From NCBI GenBank assembly GCA_016194635.1, contig JACQBC010000026.1:124001-188000 (forward strand): a stretch of 64,000 bases of DNA. Direction: 5' to 3'. A program made the translations under genes and the position numbers. Positions 11,015 to 20,028 of this stretch are shown one piece after another. The stretch comes from Gammaproteobacteria bacterium. Lineage in GTDB: Bacteria > Pseudomonadota > Gammaproteobacteria > UBA6429 > Thiohalophilaceae. The notes under the pieces were generated by a model. That model was not told the DNA's origin, ran no database searches, and saw nothing but the letters and a program-made list of their open reading frames with translations. Position 1 is the first letter of the stretch; each line of letters begins with the position of its first letter.

Positions 11015-14000
11015 CTAGTTTTGTTTCCAGAAGGACTTTTGGAGTTTACGCGAAAAGTCGAGCGCCGATGGGCAAGTCTCGGTGCCAATCAAGCACGTTG
11101 TATTGCCGCTGGACGTGAAGATGATTTTAGGTTCCGGTGGGATCCCGCCGCGCACAAGAGTTGCGGATCGATCAGCAACCGAACCATTAATATTGTCAGC
11201 GGCCAGGTTGGATACGGGCGTGGCATCCAACAAGTTTACAGCATAGACTTTCGCTGTTCCCTGGCTGGGCGTGCAGGCAGTGGCTTGTGCGCTGACTACC
11301 GGCGTGAATGTCGTGAAAAACAATTTCCCGTCGAAAGTCACAGAATTCGCTAGGACTTTTTCACCTTCATAGGTAGTACCGTCAGCCTTTACTAAACGAA
11401 TGTACCAACCATGGGCATTGTTAAACAGGGTTTGCGCCGCTGACAGCGTTGAGCCTGATGCCAAACCAAGGGTATTCGCTGTGGCATCGTAAAGCGATGC
11501 TTCGGTATAGTTTGGATAATCGGGTTTTCCATCACCATTGGTATCCGCAGGGGGAGCATAAACATCCTTGTCACGTATCATGTAAAAACGGTCCTGACTG
11601 GTGGTCTCTAACGGATGCTCGCGATACCCCGAGCCAATGGATATGCTCAGTTGATCGCCGGTGGTTGTAGCGATCAAGGCCACGTCGGGGGCATAATAAA
11701 AGCGGCGGTTATTAGCAGCGTCAGTTCCGCTTAGTGCAGCCAGGAGCCCACCGGTTGCGAAATTAGCCGCGCCGGTATTGGTTTTATTATTAAAATCGAT
11801 CCGCCAGATTTGACCGCCCATATCGCCGACATAGAGTCGATCGGCATAACCGTCCCTGTCAATATCAACCGCGGTGATATCGGAGGGGATACTGTAGGTC
11901 ATCGTTGGTAATACCAAATTGGCGGTATTGGTCGACGAGGCCCACCATAAACGTTGCCCGGTAGCGGCGTCGACAATATAAATGGCATGACCAATCGCAT
12001 CGTCAGTGCGAATGGTCGCCGTATCCTGATTAGTATCATAACCCCCACCGAAGATTAATACATTGCGATCCAGTAATGTCGAGCCATTATACAATTTTAT
12101 TTTGGCGACCACGGGTCGTGACCAGGTTTGGCCTAATTCGGCGAAATTTCCCGTGCCGCCGTCGATCTGCCATAATAACTTTGGCACGCTGCGATTAGTG
12201 ACATCCAGGGAATAGTAATGATTACCACCGCGGCGCATCCCGGCATACAGGTACAAAAATTCTCCAGCCTCAACATTATTGGTGCTATCCAATAAGAGTC
12301 CGTTTTTATTCACGTCGTTAAACCACAGACTAATGGGGCCGTCCATCCCATAGGGGTGCTTACTGGTCGCGGAGTTCTCGAACAGAATAGGCAGGTTGGG
12401 ATAGAGCTCTTTTGGTATAAAAGCGAATTGTTCAGCGCCCGTGGTGGCGTTGAAGGCATGAATAAAACCTTCGTTACTACCTACGAATAAGGTAATATCG
12501 GGACTGGCGTCGGTGCCTCCGTAGGTCATTAAAACCGGTTTACTGTGCAGGATGTCACCCATCGCACGCCGCGCATCGGTTGTTAGCCCGTTCTGGTTAT
12601 CATCCAACACATCGACACCCCGCGCCCATTGTAATAATTCGGTACGATAGGCATCGGTTTCGGTGGGAATATTTAGCAGCGCCTTGGTAATGTTGGCATT
12701 GGTTTCATTAAATATGTTTGCAGTTGCCGTCAAATCAACATTGCTCGGTGCTGTGCTCGCGGGATAGGTGTAGATATTACGAGTCGTTGATAATAATCCG
12801 GCTGCGCCGCCCTTGGAAACATCGTCACCATCGGGTGCGTCGGCCGCCAGTGTCCAGATACTGGTGGAGTTTCCCGAAAAGAACCCTGTATTTACGTCTA
12901 CAGCAGCAGCCCCACCCGCATCGACAATAACCGATGGCGTTCCCGCGAGTTTGTAGTGTTTAACATTTCCTGGCCAGACAGGTGTTCCCGCTGGTCGGAA
13001 TACCGAGAAATATAAGTCATCACGGTAATTCAGGCGATTAAAGGCGTTCACTGTCACCGCCGGTGCGATGAAGGTGGTGTTCACCGCTAAAATATCGGTC
13101 ACAATCGAGGTGAAGGCCGAGGCCAAATCGGTAGCGCTTTGTATCGTATAATATTTCCCACCGCCTTTATTGGCGGTGTCACTGAGTAACGGTACATCGA
13201 TATTCAAACCGATGGTATAGGTGATGACATTTTGTTTGTCGTTTAAGCCGCTGATGAGATCGGATTTATACATCCACTGCGCCAGTTCATCCAGGCAATC
13301 ATTACCCGCATTAAAGTCACATTGCGAATTGTTGGTTAAACTCGCGAAATTAGGCAGGGCTTTTATTTTAGTGTCCGCGTCCGAGTCCCAGGTGGGCTCC
13401 CCATCGGTCATGTAGACCACAAAATTCTTTTGACATTGATATTCAATGGGTGATTTATATTTTGTGGGGTCACTGGGGTCTAATACGCTGGTAATGTTGT
13501 GCGCGGGCGAGGAGCTGTTCCCAAAATCCACCGCTAATCCACGCCAATACAAAGACGACTCGTAGAGGGTTTCGGCCAATGGCGTGTTGCCATTGGCGCT
13601 TAAGCCATTAACGGTGGCTTCTAAGATAGGGCGGCTAGTGGAATTTAACTCCTGCATGGGTTGTATGAAATATCCGCCATAACCATTTTGATCATAGCGC
13701 ATCAGGCCCACATTAATCCCGGAGGTGCCGTCTAATAAACTGTTAAAAGTATCTTTGACCATTTGTAGTCGAGTTTTGGTAACGACTCCGGACGAAGAAT
13801 AATACCAATTGAGATAATTTGCTGAATACAAGGTATAGTTCGTTCCAGATGAGCTCCAACTAATGGCCTTGCTGGAGGTGGAAGTCCACGGACCTCCGTT
13901 TGAGGCATTTGCGGCATAGGGTTTGGCGGTATCCGTACCATTGCCGAACTTGCCGTTGTCGGCCGCACATTCCACATTGGCTGTATGATCGGAACTGCTA

Positions 14001-14440
14001 AATGATGACCACACACTATTATCGACGCCTTTTTTACTGACACTTACTTTGTAACGTGCAAGGTTCCCAACGTAAAAACCAGCCCCAGTGCTGCCCAAGG
14101 CTGTTTTTGAATCCGAGCATTGATTTGATGTCGCAGAAAAATAATTGGCTGTACTACAAGTTACGGGTTTACCGGTGGAACTCCAATAAATGTTGCTACT
14201 ATTACAACTACCAGAGTAGGTTATGGTGGGGTCGTAATTGCTGTTGGTCAACGTGAGCAGGTCATTCATACTCCCCGAGGTGTCAATGATGAATAAGACG
14301 TTGGGTCGCACCACGCTGGCACCGGCATTTCCGCCGACGTAGATTTCGGTATCATCTGCGTGTGCCGCGGTTGTGTTGAGAACTGCAAGAAGGCTTGCAG
14401 CGGCGAGTGTTAAATACTTTCTATTCAGGTATGCGTTCAT
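11015..14440 (-). CDS. pilY1: Type IV pilus tip/biogenesis factor PilY1 (PilC)
   Basis: PilY1 is the large secreted pilus-tip adhesin that promotes pilus extension and surface sensing. This copy has 1141 residues. A signal peptide ends near TAAHADD. A von Willebrand A domain starts at about residue 47 with MIDAS motif DTSGS (53-57) and later TDGEPTWD. The C-terminal half is the PilY1 beta-propeller with EF-hand-like calcium loops DIDRDGYAD (about 857) and DTNGDGKPD (about 964). A TTG lies two codons upstream, but AGGAG is correctly spaced for ATG 14440. It ends the operon transcript before the intrinsic terminator. Confidence 0.94.
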   Translation of the reverse strand: MNAYLNRKYLTLAAASLLAVLNTTAAHADDTEIYVGGNAGASVVRPNVLFIIDTSGSMNDLLTLTNSNYDPTITYSGSCNSSNIYWSSTGKPVTCSTANYFSATSNQCSDSKTALGSTGAGFYVGNLARYKVSVSKKGVDNSVWSSFSSSDHTANVECAADNGKFGNGTDTAKPYAANASNGGPWTSTSSKAISWSSSGTNYTLYSANYLNWYYSSSGVVTKTRLQMVKDTFNSLLDGTSGINVGLMRYDQNGYGGYFIQPMQELNSTSRPILEATVNGLSANGNTPLAETLYESSLYWRGLAVDFGNSSSPAHNITSVLDPSDPTKYKSPIEYQCQKNFVVYMTDGEPTWDSDADTKIKALPNFASLTNNSQCDFNAGNDCLDELAQWMYKSDLISGLNDKQNVITYTIGLNIDVPLLSDTANKGGGKYYTIQSATDLASAFTSIVTDILAVNTTFIAPAVTVNAFNRLNYRDDLYFSVFRPAGTPVWPGNVKHYKLAGTPSVIVDAGGAAAVDVNTGFFSGNSTSIWTLAADAPDGDDVSKGGAAGLLSTTRNIYTYPASTAPSNVDLTATANIFNETNANITKALLNIPTETDAYRTELLQWARGVDVLDDNQNGLTTDARRAMGDILHSKPVLMTYGGTDASPDITLFVGSNEGFIHAFNATTGAEQFAFIPKELYPNLPILFENSATSKHPYGMDGPISLWFNDVNKNGLLLDSTNNVEAGEFLYLYAGMRRGGNHYYSLDVTNRSVPKLLWQIDGGTGNFAELGQTWSRPVVAKIKLYNGSTLLDRNVLIFGGGYDTNQDTATIRTDDAIGHAIYIVDAATGQRLWWASSTNTANLVLPTMTYSIPSDITAVDIDRDGYADRLYVGDMGGQIWRIDFNNKTNTGAANFATGGLLAALSGTDAANNRRFYYAPDVALIATTTGDQLSISIGSGYREHPLETTSQDRFYMIRDKDVYAPPADTNGDGKPDYPNYTEASLYDATANTLGLASGSTLSAAQTLFNNAHGWYIRLVKADGTTYEGEKVLANSVTFDGKLFFTTFTPVVSAQATACTPSQGTAKVYAVNLLDATPVSNLAADNINGSVADRSATLVRGGIPPEPKIIFTSSGNTTCLIGTETCPSALDFSRKLQKSFWKQN

Positions 14441-14483
14441 AATCAACTCCTATTATTTTAGGACGATGCAATTACCGTTATCT

Positions 14484-14804
14484 TTACCAATAAATTCGCT
14501 TGGCCGCCAGGGTGGCCGGGTCGTAGACTACCGTGATTGCCGACTTGTTATAGCTGGGTACGCTACTTAAGGGTACTGGTTTGTTGTCATGAAACGCTTG
14601 AGTGTTAGGGGTGATGTTTAGTCGGACATCTGGACAGGTCGCGCATTCGCGCGCAACAATAATGCCGTTACCGCTGGCGTTAAATATCGTCAGCTGATTG
14701 GACTCCACTGATTTCTCCAGATTAATGATCTCCGCCCGCAGCGACTGACAGAAAAACATAGTCAAGCAGAAAATAAAAAGATAGCGTTGGGTTGATGTGT
14801 GCAT
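14484..14804 (-). CDS. Small exported protein in the pilus operon, unknown function
   Basis: A 106-residue protein with an N-terminal signal (YLFIFCLTMFFCQSLRAEI). The mature part contains two close Cys in ARECATCPDVRLN and ends YDPATLAAKRIYW. GGAGG lies 8 bases before ATG 14804, which decides this start over an upstream codon inside pilX. It sits between pilX and pilY1. In Pseudomonas a small protein, PilY2, is found in the same operon but after pilY1; whether the two are related cannot be judged by eye. No family is recognised. A periplasmic helper in pilus assembly is the natural guess. Confidence 0.75.
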   Translation of the reverse strand: MHTSTQRYLFIFCLTMFFCQSLRAEIINLEKSVESNQLTIFNASGNGIIVARECATCPDVRLNITPNTQAFHDNKPVPLSSVPSYNKSAITVVYDPATLAAKRIYW

Positions 14805-14857
14805 GGCTGCTGCCTCCAGGGGGTTTAAAAATGTTTGAATGTATCGGGGATACATAT

Positions 14858-15313
14858 TTATCCTTTCCATGACGGGATCAACCCACCTTGGGTGTTGGTT
14901 GATCGTGCGCCGTTGGAAGTAATCTGTGTGTCCGCGACTATATCGATGGGCACGCCATCGAACATGTCCAGGGTGTAGCCGTGCAGTGACGCGTTAGTTG
15001 AGGACATCCGTGTTGTGGTGACTGTTGTTGAATGGGTTCCGAATGTGTAGGAATTAACTACAGGCGTGAAAGTGTTAGAACCCGCGGCGGCATTTGTGAC
15101 GGCTGTGTTACCAATAACCTCTGCAATGGCAGATTCGGATGTCTGGAAAGCTCCCATCAGGTTTTGAGAATTCGCCGCCATGCGTTCTTCGAGGTTGGAC
15201 GCGCCCATGGTATTCACCCCCAGCATGGTTAATAGCAGAAGAAAGATCAACACAACAATCAGCGCCATACCCTGCTGGTTCGGTGGTAAATTAATATTGT
15301 TACACGATTTCAT
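14858..15313 (-). CDS. pilX: Type IV pilus minor pilin/assembly protein PilX
   Basis: PilX belongs to the minor-pilin set that primes pilus assembly. The N-terminus has QQGMALIVVLIFLLLLTMLGV, the PilX-type hydrophobic segment that lacks the usual FTLxE pattern, followed by NLEERMAANSQNLMGAFQTSESAIAE, a PilX_N hallmark. The frame is open to a further ATG at 15340 inside pilW, but AGGCGAG sits at better spacing for ATG 15313 (MKSCNN), giving 151 residues. Its neighbours pilW upstream and pilY1 downstream support the identity. Confidence 0.88.
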   Translation of the reverse strand: MKSCNNINLPPNQQGMALIVVLIFLLLLTMLGVNTMGASNLEERMAANSQNLMGAFQTSESAIAEVIGNTAVTNAAAGSNTFTPVVNSYTFGTHSTTVTTTRMSSTNASLHGYTLDMFDGVPIDIVADTQITSNGARSTNTQGGLIPSWKG

Positions 15314-15329
15314 AGATACTCGCCTGTTG

Positions 15330-16085
15330 TCACTTCCCATTGGGGTCCGACCAATTTCTTAACATCACAGTGTTGACATAACCGCGATGGATGCGTTTGT
15401 CGGTTACGCTCACCGATTGATTGAGGTTCATGATAGTGCTGGTGTTGCTCGCACTGGCTACATCCGTTGGGGTTCGGCTGAGTAATCCGATCCGAATACT
15501 GACAATTCTGGTGGCGTCGGTAACATTCGGCCAGGTGACATATTTATTGGCATAGTTGGCTTCATCAGTGTTGTTATTATCTGTGTCTATGCCGTATAGA
15601 ATCTGCATGTCATAGATACCATCGGCGATAATATCTGTGGCCGTACTACCATTGCCCTGACAAGCCAGATTTCCGCTAGCGTCAATGAAATAACGATTAA
15701 CCGCGCAACTAAACGTAGTAGGATTTCCTGACAAATTAGTGCATGAGTTTGCTGGTGTTGCTTGACCCAGACAGTCTGTTATTGATTGATATTGCACGGT
15801 GATAGAGTCACTCGTCGTGCTACCACCATCGGTAGCGGCAACGATAGGTTTTAATTTTATAACCGAACTATCGTAGCCCGCCATGCGGAGGTCATGTAAT
15901 AAGATATCTATTGAAAACCGCGCGTTTTCTTGTTGGTGCGCCATGCCGTCCTGCAAGCTATAACCTCGTTTGCTGTTGACGTAGATAGCCACCACACCGA
16001 AAATGAGCAACAACGAAATCACCAGTCCGATCATCATCTCAACCAATGAGAAGCCGCGTTGTTTGTTGTGAAAAAGTTGCATCAT
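15330..16085 (-). CDS. pilW: Type IV pilus minor pilin PilW
   Basis: A 251-residue PilW-type minor pilin. Prepilin cleavage site KQRG|FSLVEMMIGLVISLLLIFGVV is followed by YVNSKRGYSLQDGMAHQQENARFSIDILLHDLRMAGY, the conserved PilW segment. The large C-terminal domain is typical of PilW. It starts 4 bases after pilV and just before pilX. Two adjacent ATG codons (16085, 16082) could each be the start. Together with FimT/PilV/PilX it would form the tip-priming complex at the inner membrane. Confidence 0.92.
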   Translation of the reverse strand: MMQLFHNKQRGFSLVEMMIGLVISLLLIFGVVAIYVNSKRGYSLQDGMAHQQENARFSIDILLHDLRMAGYDSSVIKLKPIVAATDGGSTTSDSITVQYQSITDCLGQATPANSCTNLSGNPTTFSCAVNRYFIDASGNLACQGNGSTATDIIADGIYDMQILYGIDTDNNNTDEANYANKYVTWPNVTDATRIVSIRIGLLSRTPTDVASASNTSTIMNLNQSVSVTDKRIHRGYVNTVMLRNWSDPNGK

Positions 16086-16088
16086 GGG

Positions 16089-16640
16089 TTATGGCCTGAA
16101 GAGTACTGATAAACCTTTAGTGGTGGTTCCAAAATCATTATTGTTCACCCAGCTTACGGAGATGGTTCGGTAGGGGGTGGCGTTACAGGCTTGTATGACG
16201 CCGACATTGTCGGTACATGTGATGCCTAAACTTCCCGATGGCAAGCGTTGTTGCGCTAGACAATAGGCCAGCGCCGCATCAAATGTCGCCATTTGCGCGG
16301 AAGTGCAGGTCGCTGCTGCGCCCGAACTAGAATCTTCACAATACGGTGTCGGTGGTGTGCTGCAATTAATCGAGGCGAAATTGATACTGGTGTAGTCAAA
16401 GGCCGTGACGGCCACAACATTGGCGCGCATCCGTTCAATCAAGTCGTTGACAATAATTGTTGCTTCGGTACGTTTTTCAGCATTACCGCTGTCGCGCAGC
16501 CCGCTGATTTGTAATCCGGCCAATCCCAACATGCCGACCGCGAAAATAACCATGGCGATCATGACTTCCAACAAGGTTGCACCTTGATCGCGCCGTGTGG
16601 ACTTTATGGGTAACGGAGTATATTTTAGGAAGGTGTGCAT
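16089..16640 (-). CDS. pilV: Type IV pilus minor pilin PilV
   Basis: A 183-residue PilV-like minor pilin. The prepilin motif is RRDQG|ATLLEVMIAMVIFAVGMLGLAGLQ, with Ala at +1 and Glu at +5, then GNAEKRTEATIIVNDLIERMRAN, a PilV-typical helix. The remainder has several Cys. Its 5' end overlaps fimT by 16 bases, implying coupled translation in the same transcript. Confidence 0.92.
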   Translation of the reverse strand: MHTFLKYTPLPIKSTRRDQGATLLEVMIAMVIFAVGMLGLAGLQISGLRDSGNAEKRTEATIIVNDLIERMRANVVAVTAFDYTSINFASINCSTPPTPYCEDSSSGAAATCTSAQMATFDAALAYCLAQQRLPSGSLGITCTDNVGVIQACNATPYRTISVSWVNNNDFGTTTKGLSVLFRP

Positions 16641-17158
16641 GTGCCGCCTCCCGTAGTAAGTGAAGGCCGGCCGGTGCGACTGATCGTAATAGCCCGTGCA
16701 CTGCTCGCCCCGGTACTATCGCAGAGGATGAATTGGCCCTGCGCATTGCTAAATCCATTGACAGTATACGTAATCGAGCTCAGTAGGGTAGAAGGTGGCG
16801 CCAAGGTATCATCGGCGCCCACCGGGCCGTACACACGTACTATTTCTTCTCCCGCGTCTACTTGAGCCGGGGAATCATTATCGTTGTTAACAAAGACCAG
16901 CCAACCGGTATTCCAGTTGCTGTTGTTATTAAGACAGGTGGCTCCATCACTGCTTTTACAGACGGATACTGGGGCATTGCGCTTGATGGCCTCGCTACGC
17001 GCAAAATTCAGCGCGCCGACAAAAGCGTTGGTATCCGTGATCAGGCGATTGCTCCTGACATAGCCGTTGTAGGCAGGGATAGCGGCCACCGCCAAGATCC
17101 CAAACACCGCGAGGGTGACCATCAGCTCGACTAAGGTAAAAGCGCGTTGCTTTTTCAT
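16625..17158 (-). CDS. fimT: FimT/FimU-type (GspH) prepilin
   Basis: A 177-residue GspH/FimT-family prepilin with leader MKKQRA|FTLVELMVTLAVFGILAVAAIPAYNGYV, followed by the FimT segment NAFVGALNFARSEAIKRNAPVSVCKS and GWLVFVNNDND. It is the first gene of the operon fimT-pilV-pilW-pilX-ORF-pilY1. In Pseudomonas two such genes, fimT and fimU, stand here; only one is present, so it may do the job of either. Some FimT proteins bind DNA during natural transformation, which would fit the comEA-like gene at 55.9 kb, but this is inference. Confidence 0.9.
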   Translation of the reverse strand: MKKQRAFTLVELMVTLAVFGILAVAAIPAYNGYVRSNRLITDTNAFVGALNFARSEAIKRNAPVSVCKSSDGATCLNNNSNWNTGWLVFVNNDNDSPAQVDAGEEIVRVYGPVGADDTLAPPSTLLSSITYTVNGFSNAQGQFILCDSTGASSARAITISRTGRPSLTTGGGTCTPS

Positions 17159-17303
17159 GAGCTGTTTTTCGGCTTTGTGACGCGCGAGCTTTAACCGTGA
17201 ATGACTGATGGTTGTGATTGGCGGACAACAGGCGCTGGAATGTACGATCAGTTCACATCACACTAGGGCTTCAAGGTCGACACACATGTCACGTGCGATA
17301 AAT

Positions 17304-17321
17304 CCGTGAGCAAGATCACGG
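17304..17321. promoter_or_regulatory. CRP/Vfr-like palindrome upstream of the pilus operon
   Basis: CCGTGA-N6-TCACGG is a perfect dyad with the GTGA-N6-TCAC core of cAMP-receptor (CRP/Vfr) sites. It lies about 146 bases upstream of the fimT start, in the 261-base gap between fimT and the parvulin gene. No convincing core promoter was picked out around it. The same dyad could form a small hairpin in RNA. Confidence 0.4.
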
Positions 17322-17377
17322 TTACAACGGCGGGAGAATAGGGTAGGAATTCGCGGTGCAAAGCGCAAAGCAAATAG

Positions 17378-17405
17378 CCAGGGACAGAAATCATGCTGTC
17401 CCTGG
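17378..17405 (-). terminator. Stem-loop after the parvulin gene
   Basis: A perfect 10-bp inverted repeat (CCAGGGACAG / CTGTCCCTGG) with an 8-base loop lies 15 bases past the stop codon of the minus-strand parvulin gene. The tail that follows is only moderately T-rich (CTATTTGCTTTG), so it may act as a weak terminator or 3'-end protector. Confidence 0.65.
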
Positions 17406-17419
17406 GTTCTTACAGAGGA

Positions 17420-18259
17420 TTATTTAGCGTCGGCGTCGGGTTTTTTACCGGGCTTAGTAACGGCGGCAGGGGTTGAAGTTTTGATATCGATCTTGGCCTT
17501 CTTGCGCAGGCTTTCGATGTATTCCATCACACGGCCGTTTTGTACCGAGGCGATGATTTGTTTCTTGCTGTCTTCAAAACTCGGCGGAGTGGCGGTGCGG
17601 GTGTCTTCGAGCTTGATCACGTGGTAGCCATAACGGGTTTGCACCGGTACCTTGGTATAGGCGCCTTTTTGCAGACCGGCCACCGCCTGGGTGAATTCCG
17701 GCACCATTTGCTGCGCGGAAAACCAACCCAGATCGCCACCGGCCTCCTTGGTCCCCGGATCAGTGGATTTGGTTTTGGCCAATTCTTCAAAGGATGTGCC
17801 TTTATCAAGCTCGGCAATGATTGACTTGGCCTCGTCTTCGGTTTTAACCAGAATGTGACGGGCTTTATATTCTGGGATATGTAGGTTTTTGACCTTTTCA
17901 TCATAGATTTTTTTCAGTTCATCATCAGAGATGGGTTTGGCGACATCCGATCGGCGCAACAATTCATTAGCGAAGATTTCTTTGCGTTGCATCTCGGCGC
18001 GGACCGATACATCCGGATCTTTATCGAGTTTCTTGGCCATGGCCTCTTGGTAGAGTAACTCCATGTTGACGATATTCTTAAGAATTAAGTCGGGGTCAAC
18101 CGCCGCGCCGTTATTGGCGGCCTGAATGAATTTGGTGTAGGTGTCCAAGGTCTGTTTTTTGATCTTGGTGCCGTTGACGGTTGCTACCACATCGTCGGCC
18201 GCGAAGGCGGTGGAGGTCAGTAACAGGGTAATTGATGAAACTAATAGAGCAATGCGCAT
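17420..18259 (-). CDS. Periplasmic peptidyl-prolyl isomerase, parvulin type
   Basis: A 279-residue exported chaperone. A signal peptide ends at TAFA|ADDVV, followed by a SurA-like helical N-terminal domain. A single parvulin rotamase domain runs from about residue 125 to 220 (YKARHILVKTEDEAKSI, then GGDLGWFSAQQMVPEF and RYGYHVIKLED). The C-terminus is Lys/Pro rich. Such proteins catalyse proline isomerisation and help fold outer-membrane proteins. A TTG two codons upstream is possible, but GGAAA is well placed for ATG 18259. A stem-loop follows its stop codon. Confidence 0.9.
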   Translation of the reverse strand: MRIALLVSSITLLLTSTAFAADDVVATVNGTKIKKQTLDTYTKFIQAANNGAAVDPDLILKNIVNMELLYQEAMAKKLDKDPDVSVRAEMQRKEIFANELLRRSDVAKPISDDELKKIYDEKVKNLHIPEYKARHILVKTEDEAKSIIAELDKGTSFEELAKTKSTDPGTKEAGGDLGWFSAQQMVPEFTQAVAGLQKGAYTKVPVQTRYGYHVIKLEDTRTATPPSFEDSKKQIIASVQNGRVMEYIESLRKKAKIDIKTSTPAAVTKPGKKPDADAK

Positions 18260-18303
18260 GGGCAATTTCCTTTTATCACAAATGACGAGTAAAAAAATCG
18301 GCG

Positions 18304-18603
18304 TTACGGTAGCACTTTTTTGAACGGTTTGACAGTCACCCGTGCATAAACACCGGTGATTATATACGGGTCGGCCTGGGCCCAGCGTTCCGCTTCGCTC
18401 AGGCAGGGGAATTCGGCGATGATTAACGATCCGCTAAAACCCGCGGGTCCTGGTTCCGGGCTATCCAGGGCGGGAAAGGGGCCGGCGACCATCAGCCGCC
18501 CGGCGTCGCGCAGGGTTTGCAGCCGCGCCAGGTGCGCAGGACGGCTGGCCTGGCGTTGGGCGAGGCTATTGGGGGTGTCTTCCCCTAAAATAACGTACCA
18601 CAT
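18304..18603 (-). CDS. yciI: YciI-family protein
   Basis: A 99-residue ferredoxin-like YciI protein: [13 protein letters not shown], then [25 protein letters not shown] with the conserved His and the region around the proposed active-site pair, and ending [26 protein letters not shown]. The biochemical role of the family is not settled. The E. coli neighbourhood is also yciI near yciB, which supports the call. The next gene upstream, yciB, ends one base before its start. Confidence 0.93.
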   Translation of the reverse strand: MWYVILGEDTPNSLAQRQASRPAHLARLQTLRDAGRLMVAGPFPALDSPEPGPAGFSGSLIIAEFPCLSEAERWAQADPYIITGVYARVTVKPFKKVLP

Positions 18604-18604
18604 C

Positions 18605-19189
18605 TTATTTCTTGCCTGCGGTGTTGCTGCTGGCCGGAGACTCTTGAAGATGGCGGGCGAGATAGAATCCCTGGCCGAGGGCGAACAACAGGGTTAATCC
18701 CATCAGGCCGAATAACTTAAAGTCCACCCAGGTATCAAAACTGACATGTTTAGCCACGACCAGATTAATCACCCCTAAAGCGATAAAAAACCCAATCCAT
18801 AATAAGCTGAGTTTTTTCCAGATACCCGCGCGGACCTGGATCGCATGTTCCATCATAATCTGGATAAGGGGTTTCTCCCCAATAAAATGGCTAGCGATGA
18901 AGGCCAGGGCGAATAACCAATTCACCAAGGTGACCTTCCAAATCAAGTAGATGGGATCGTGGAAATAAATCGTCGCCCCGCCAAACACCAAAGCCATCGC
19001 CAGCACCAGCACATGCAGCTTTTCAACTTTTTGGTGTTTGATCCAGTTATACAGCATTTGTCCGCTGGTGGCCGCCATCAACACCGCGGTCGCGGCAATC
19101 ATCGCGCTGATTTCACCCAGGGTGGGCTTGCTCAGGTTATAGGTGAGGTAAAAAGCCACGACCGGGAAGAAATCAAATAATAATTTCAT
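18605..19189 (-). CDS. yciB: Inner membrane septation protein YciB
   Basis: A 194-residue integral membrane protein of the YciB/IspZ (intracellular septation A) family. [18 protein letters not shown] is the family N-terminus. About five hydrophobic segments follow, including [32 protein letters not shown] and [18 protein letters not shown]. YciB helps keep normal cell envelope and division; it interacts with divisome and elongasome proteins in E. coli. It is followed by yciI on the same strand. Confidence 0.95.
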   Translation of the reverse strand: MKLLFDFFPVVAFYLTYNLSKPTLGEISAMIAATAVLMAATSGQMLYNWIKHQKVEKLHVLVLAMALVFGGATIYFHDPIYLIWKVTLVNWLFALAFIASHFIGEKPLIQIMMEHAIQVRAGIWKKLSLLWIGFFIALGVINLVVAKHVSFDTWVDFKLFGLMGLTLLFALGQGFYLARHLQESPASSNTAGKK

Positions 19190-19204
19190 AAATATGACAT
19201 CATC

Positions 19205-19963
19205 TTAATGTAAGGTGGGTTGGTGGGTTTTGCGATAATAGGCTTCCATGACCGTGCGGACATGGGGGGGATAGCCGATAATGTCCATTTGCCGCATGCC
19301 TTCGTCGAAAAAGCCGGGGGCGTCATCCGGCAAGCGATAGAGTAATTTTTCAAACACCGACTCCATGCGCTGCGGATCCCCGCAACGCGTGGCGACAATC
19401 CCATGGTTGAGATTAATAACCCGCCAAGGGCGGCCTGGATTGCTGCGATCTAAATCTTGTTTAATGTCGGCAGCCACGGCCTCGATAATTTCCGCCATTA
19501 CGTCACACAGCACTGACAAGGTCTGGGGTTCGTGAGAACGGTTGGCCTGTGCGGATAAGGCGTTGACCACCAATTCCAGTTCGTTAATCGATAAGTGATG
19601 GCGGGCGGCCCAGACCGACAGCGGGATCGACAGCTGTTCATAGGCATCACGGCTCGGGTCGGAGTTCGCGGTGACACCGCGGTTGTGTAATTCTTCCAGT
19701 AAATGCAGTCCATGATCGGCGAGATTTTCGATTTCTTCAACCGACAGTTGTGTCGTGGCGTTGGGGTCTTCCATTTGTATCAGGATCGCGAAGAATCGTT
19801 GCAAGCTGTCATACACCATGGCGGTAGTTACATCCTCCACCGGGCGTGGATGGAGAAGTTCTTGTGCTTGCAGGTATTGGTAGGCCTTGGCGGCGAGCTC
19901 GGCCATGGTTTGCGCATCGGGGTGAAACAGTGTCTCAACGGGATAATTATCGGTCTCTGTCAT
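19205..19963 (-). CDS. Conserved-looking hypothetical protein
   Basis: A soluble, acidic, mostly helical protein of about 252 residues that I do not recognise. There is no signal peptide or membrane segment. Visible segments include ETLFHPDAQTMAELAAKAY at the start, HHLSINELELVVNALSAQANRSHEPQTL in the middle and FFDEGMRQMDIIGYPPHVRTVMEAYYRK at the end. The start may be GTG 19972 or ATG 19963. It lies 15 bases before yciB on the same strand and divergent from the PHP gene, so co-transcription with yciB is likely. Codon use resembles its neighbours. Confidence 0.75.
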   Translation of the reverse strand: MTETDNYPVETLFHPDAQTMAELAAKAYQYLQAQELLHPRPVEDVTTAMVYDSLQRFFAILIQMEDPNATTQLSVEEIENLADHGLHLLEELHNRGVTANSDPSRDAYEQLSIPLSVWAARHHLSINELELVVNALSAQANRSHEPQTLSVLCDVMAEIIEAVAADIKQDLDRSNPGRPWRVINLNHGIVATRCGDPQRMESVFEKLLYRLPDDAPGFFDEGMRQMDIIGYPPHVRTVMEAYYRKTHQPTLH

Positions 19964-20028
19964 AGTCGACACTTTAACACAGCGGCCAGGCCAAGGACAT
20001 CCGCGCCGCTTTACGATAAACTAGCATC

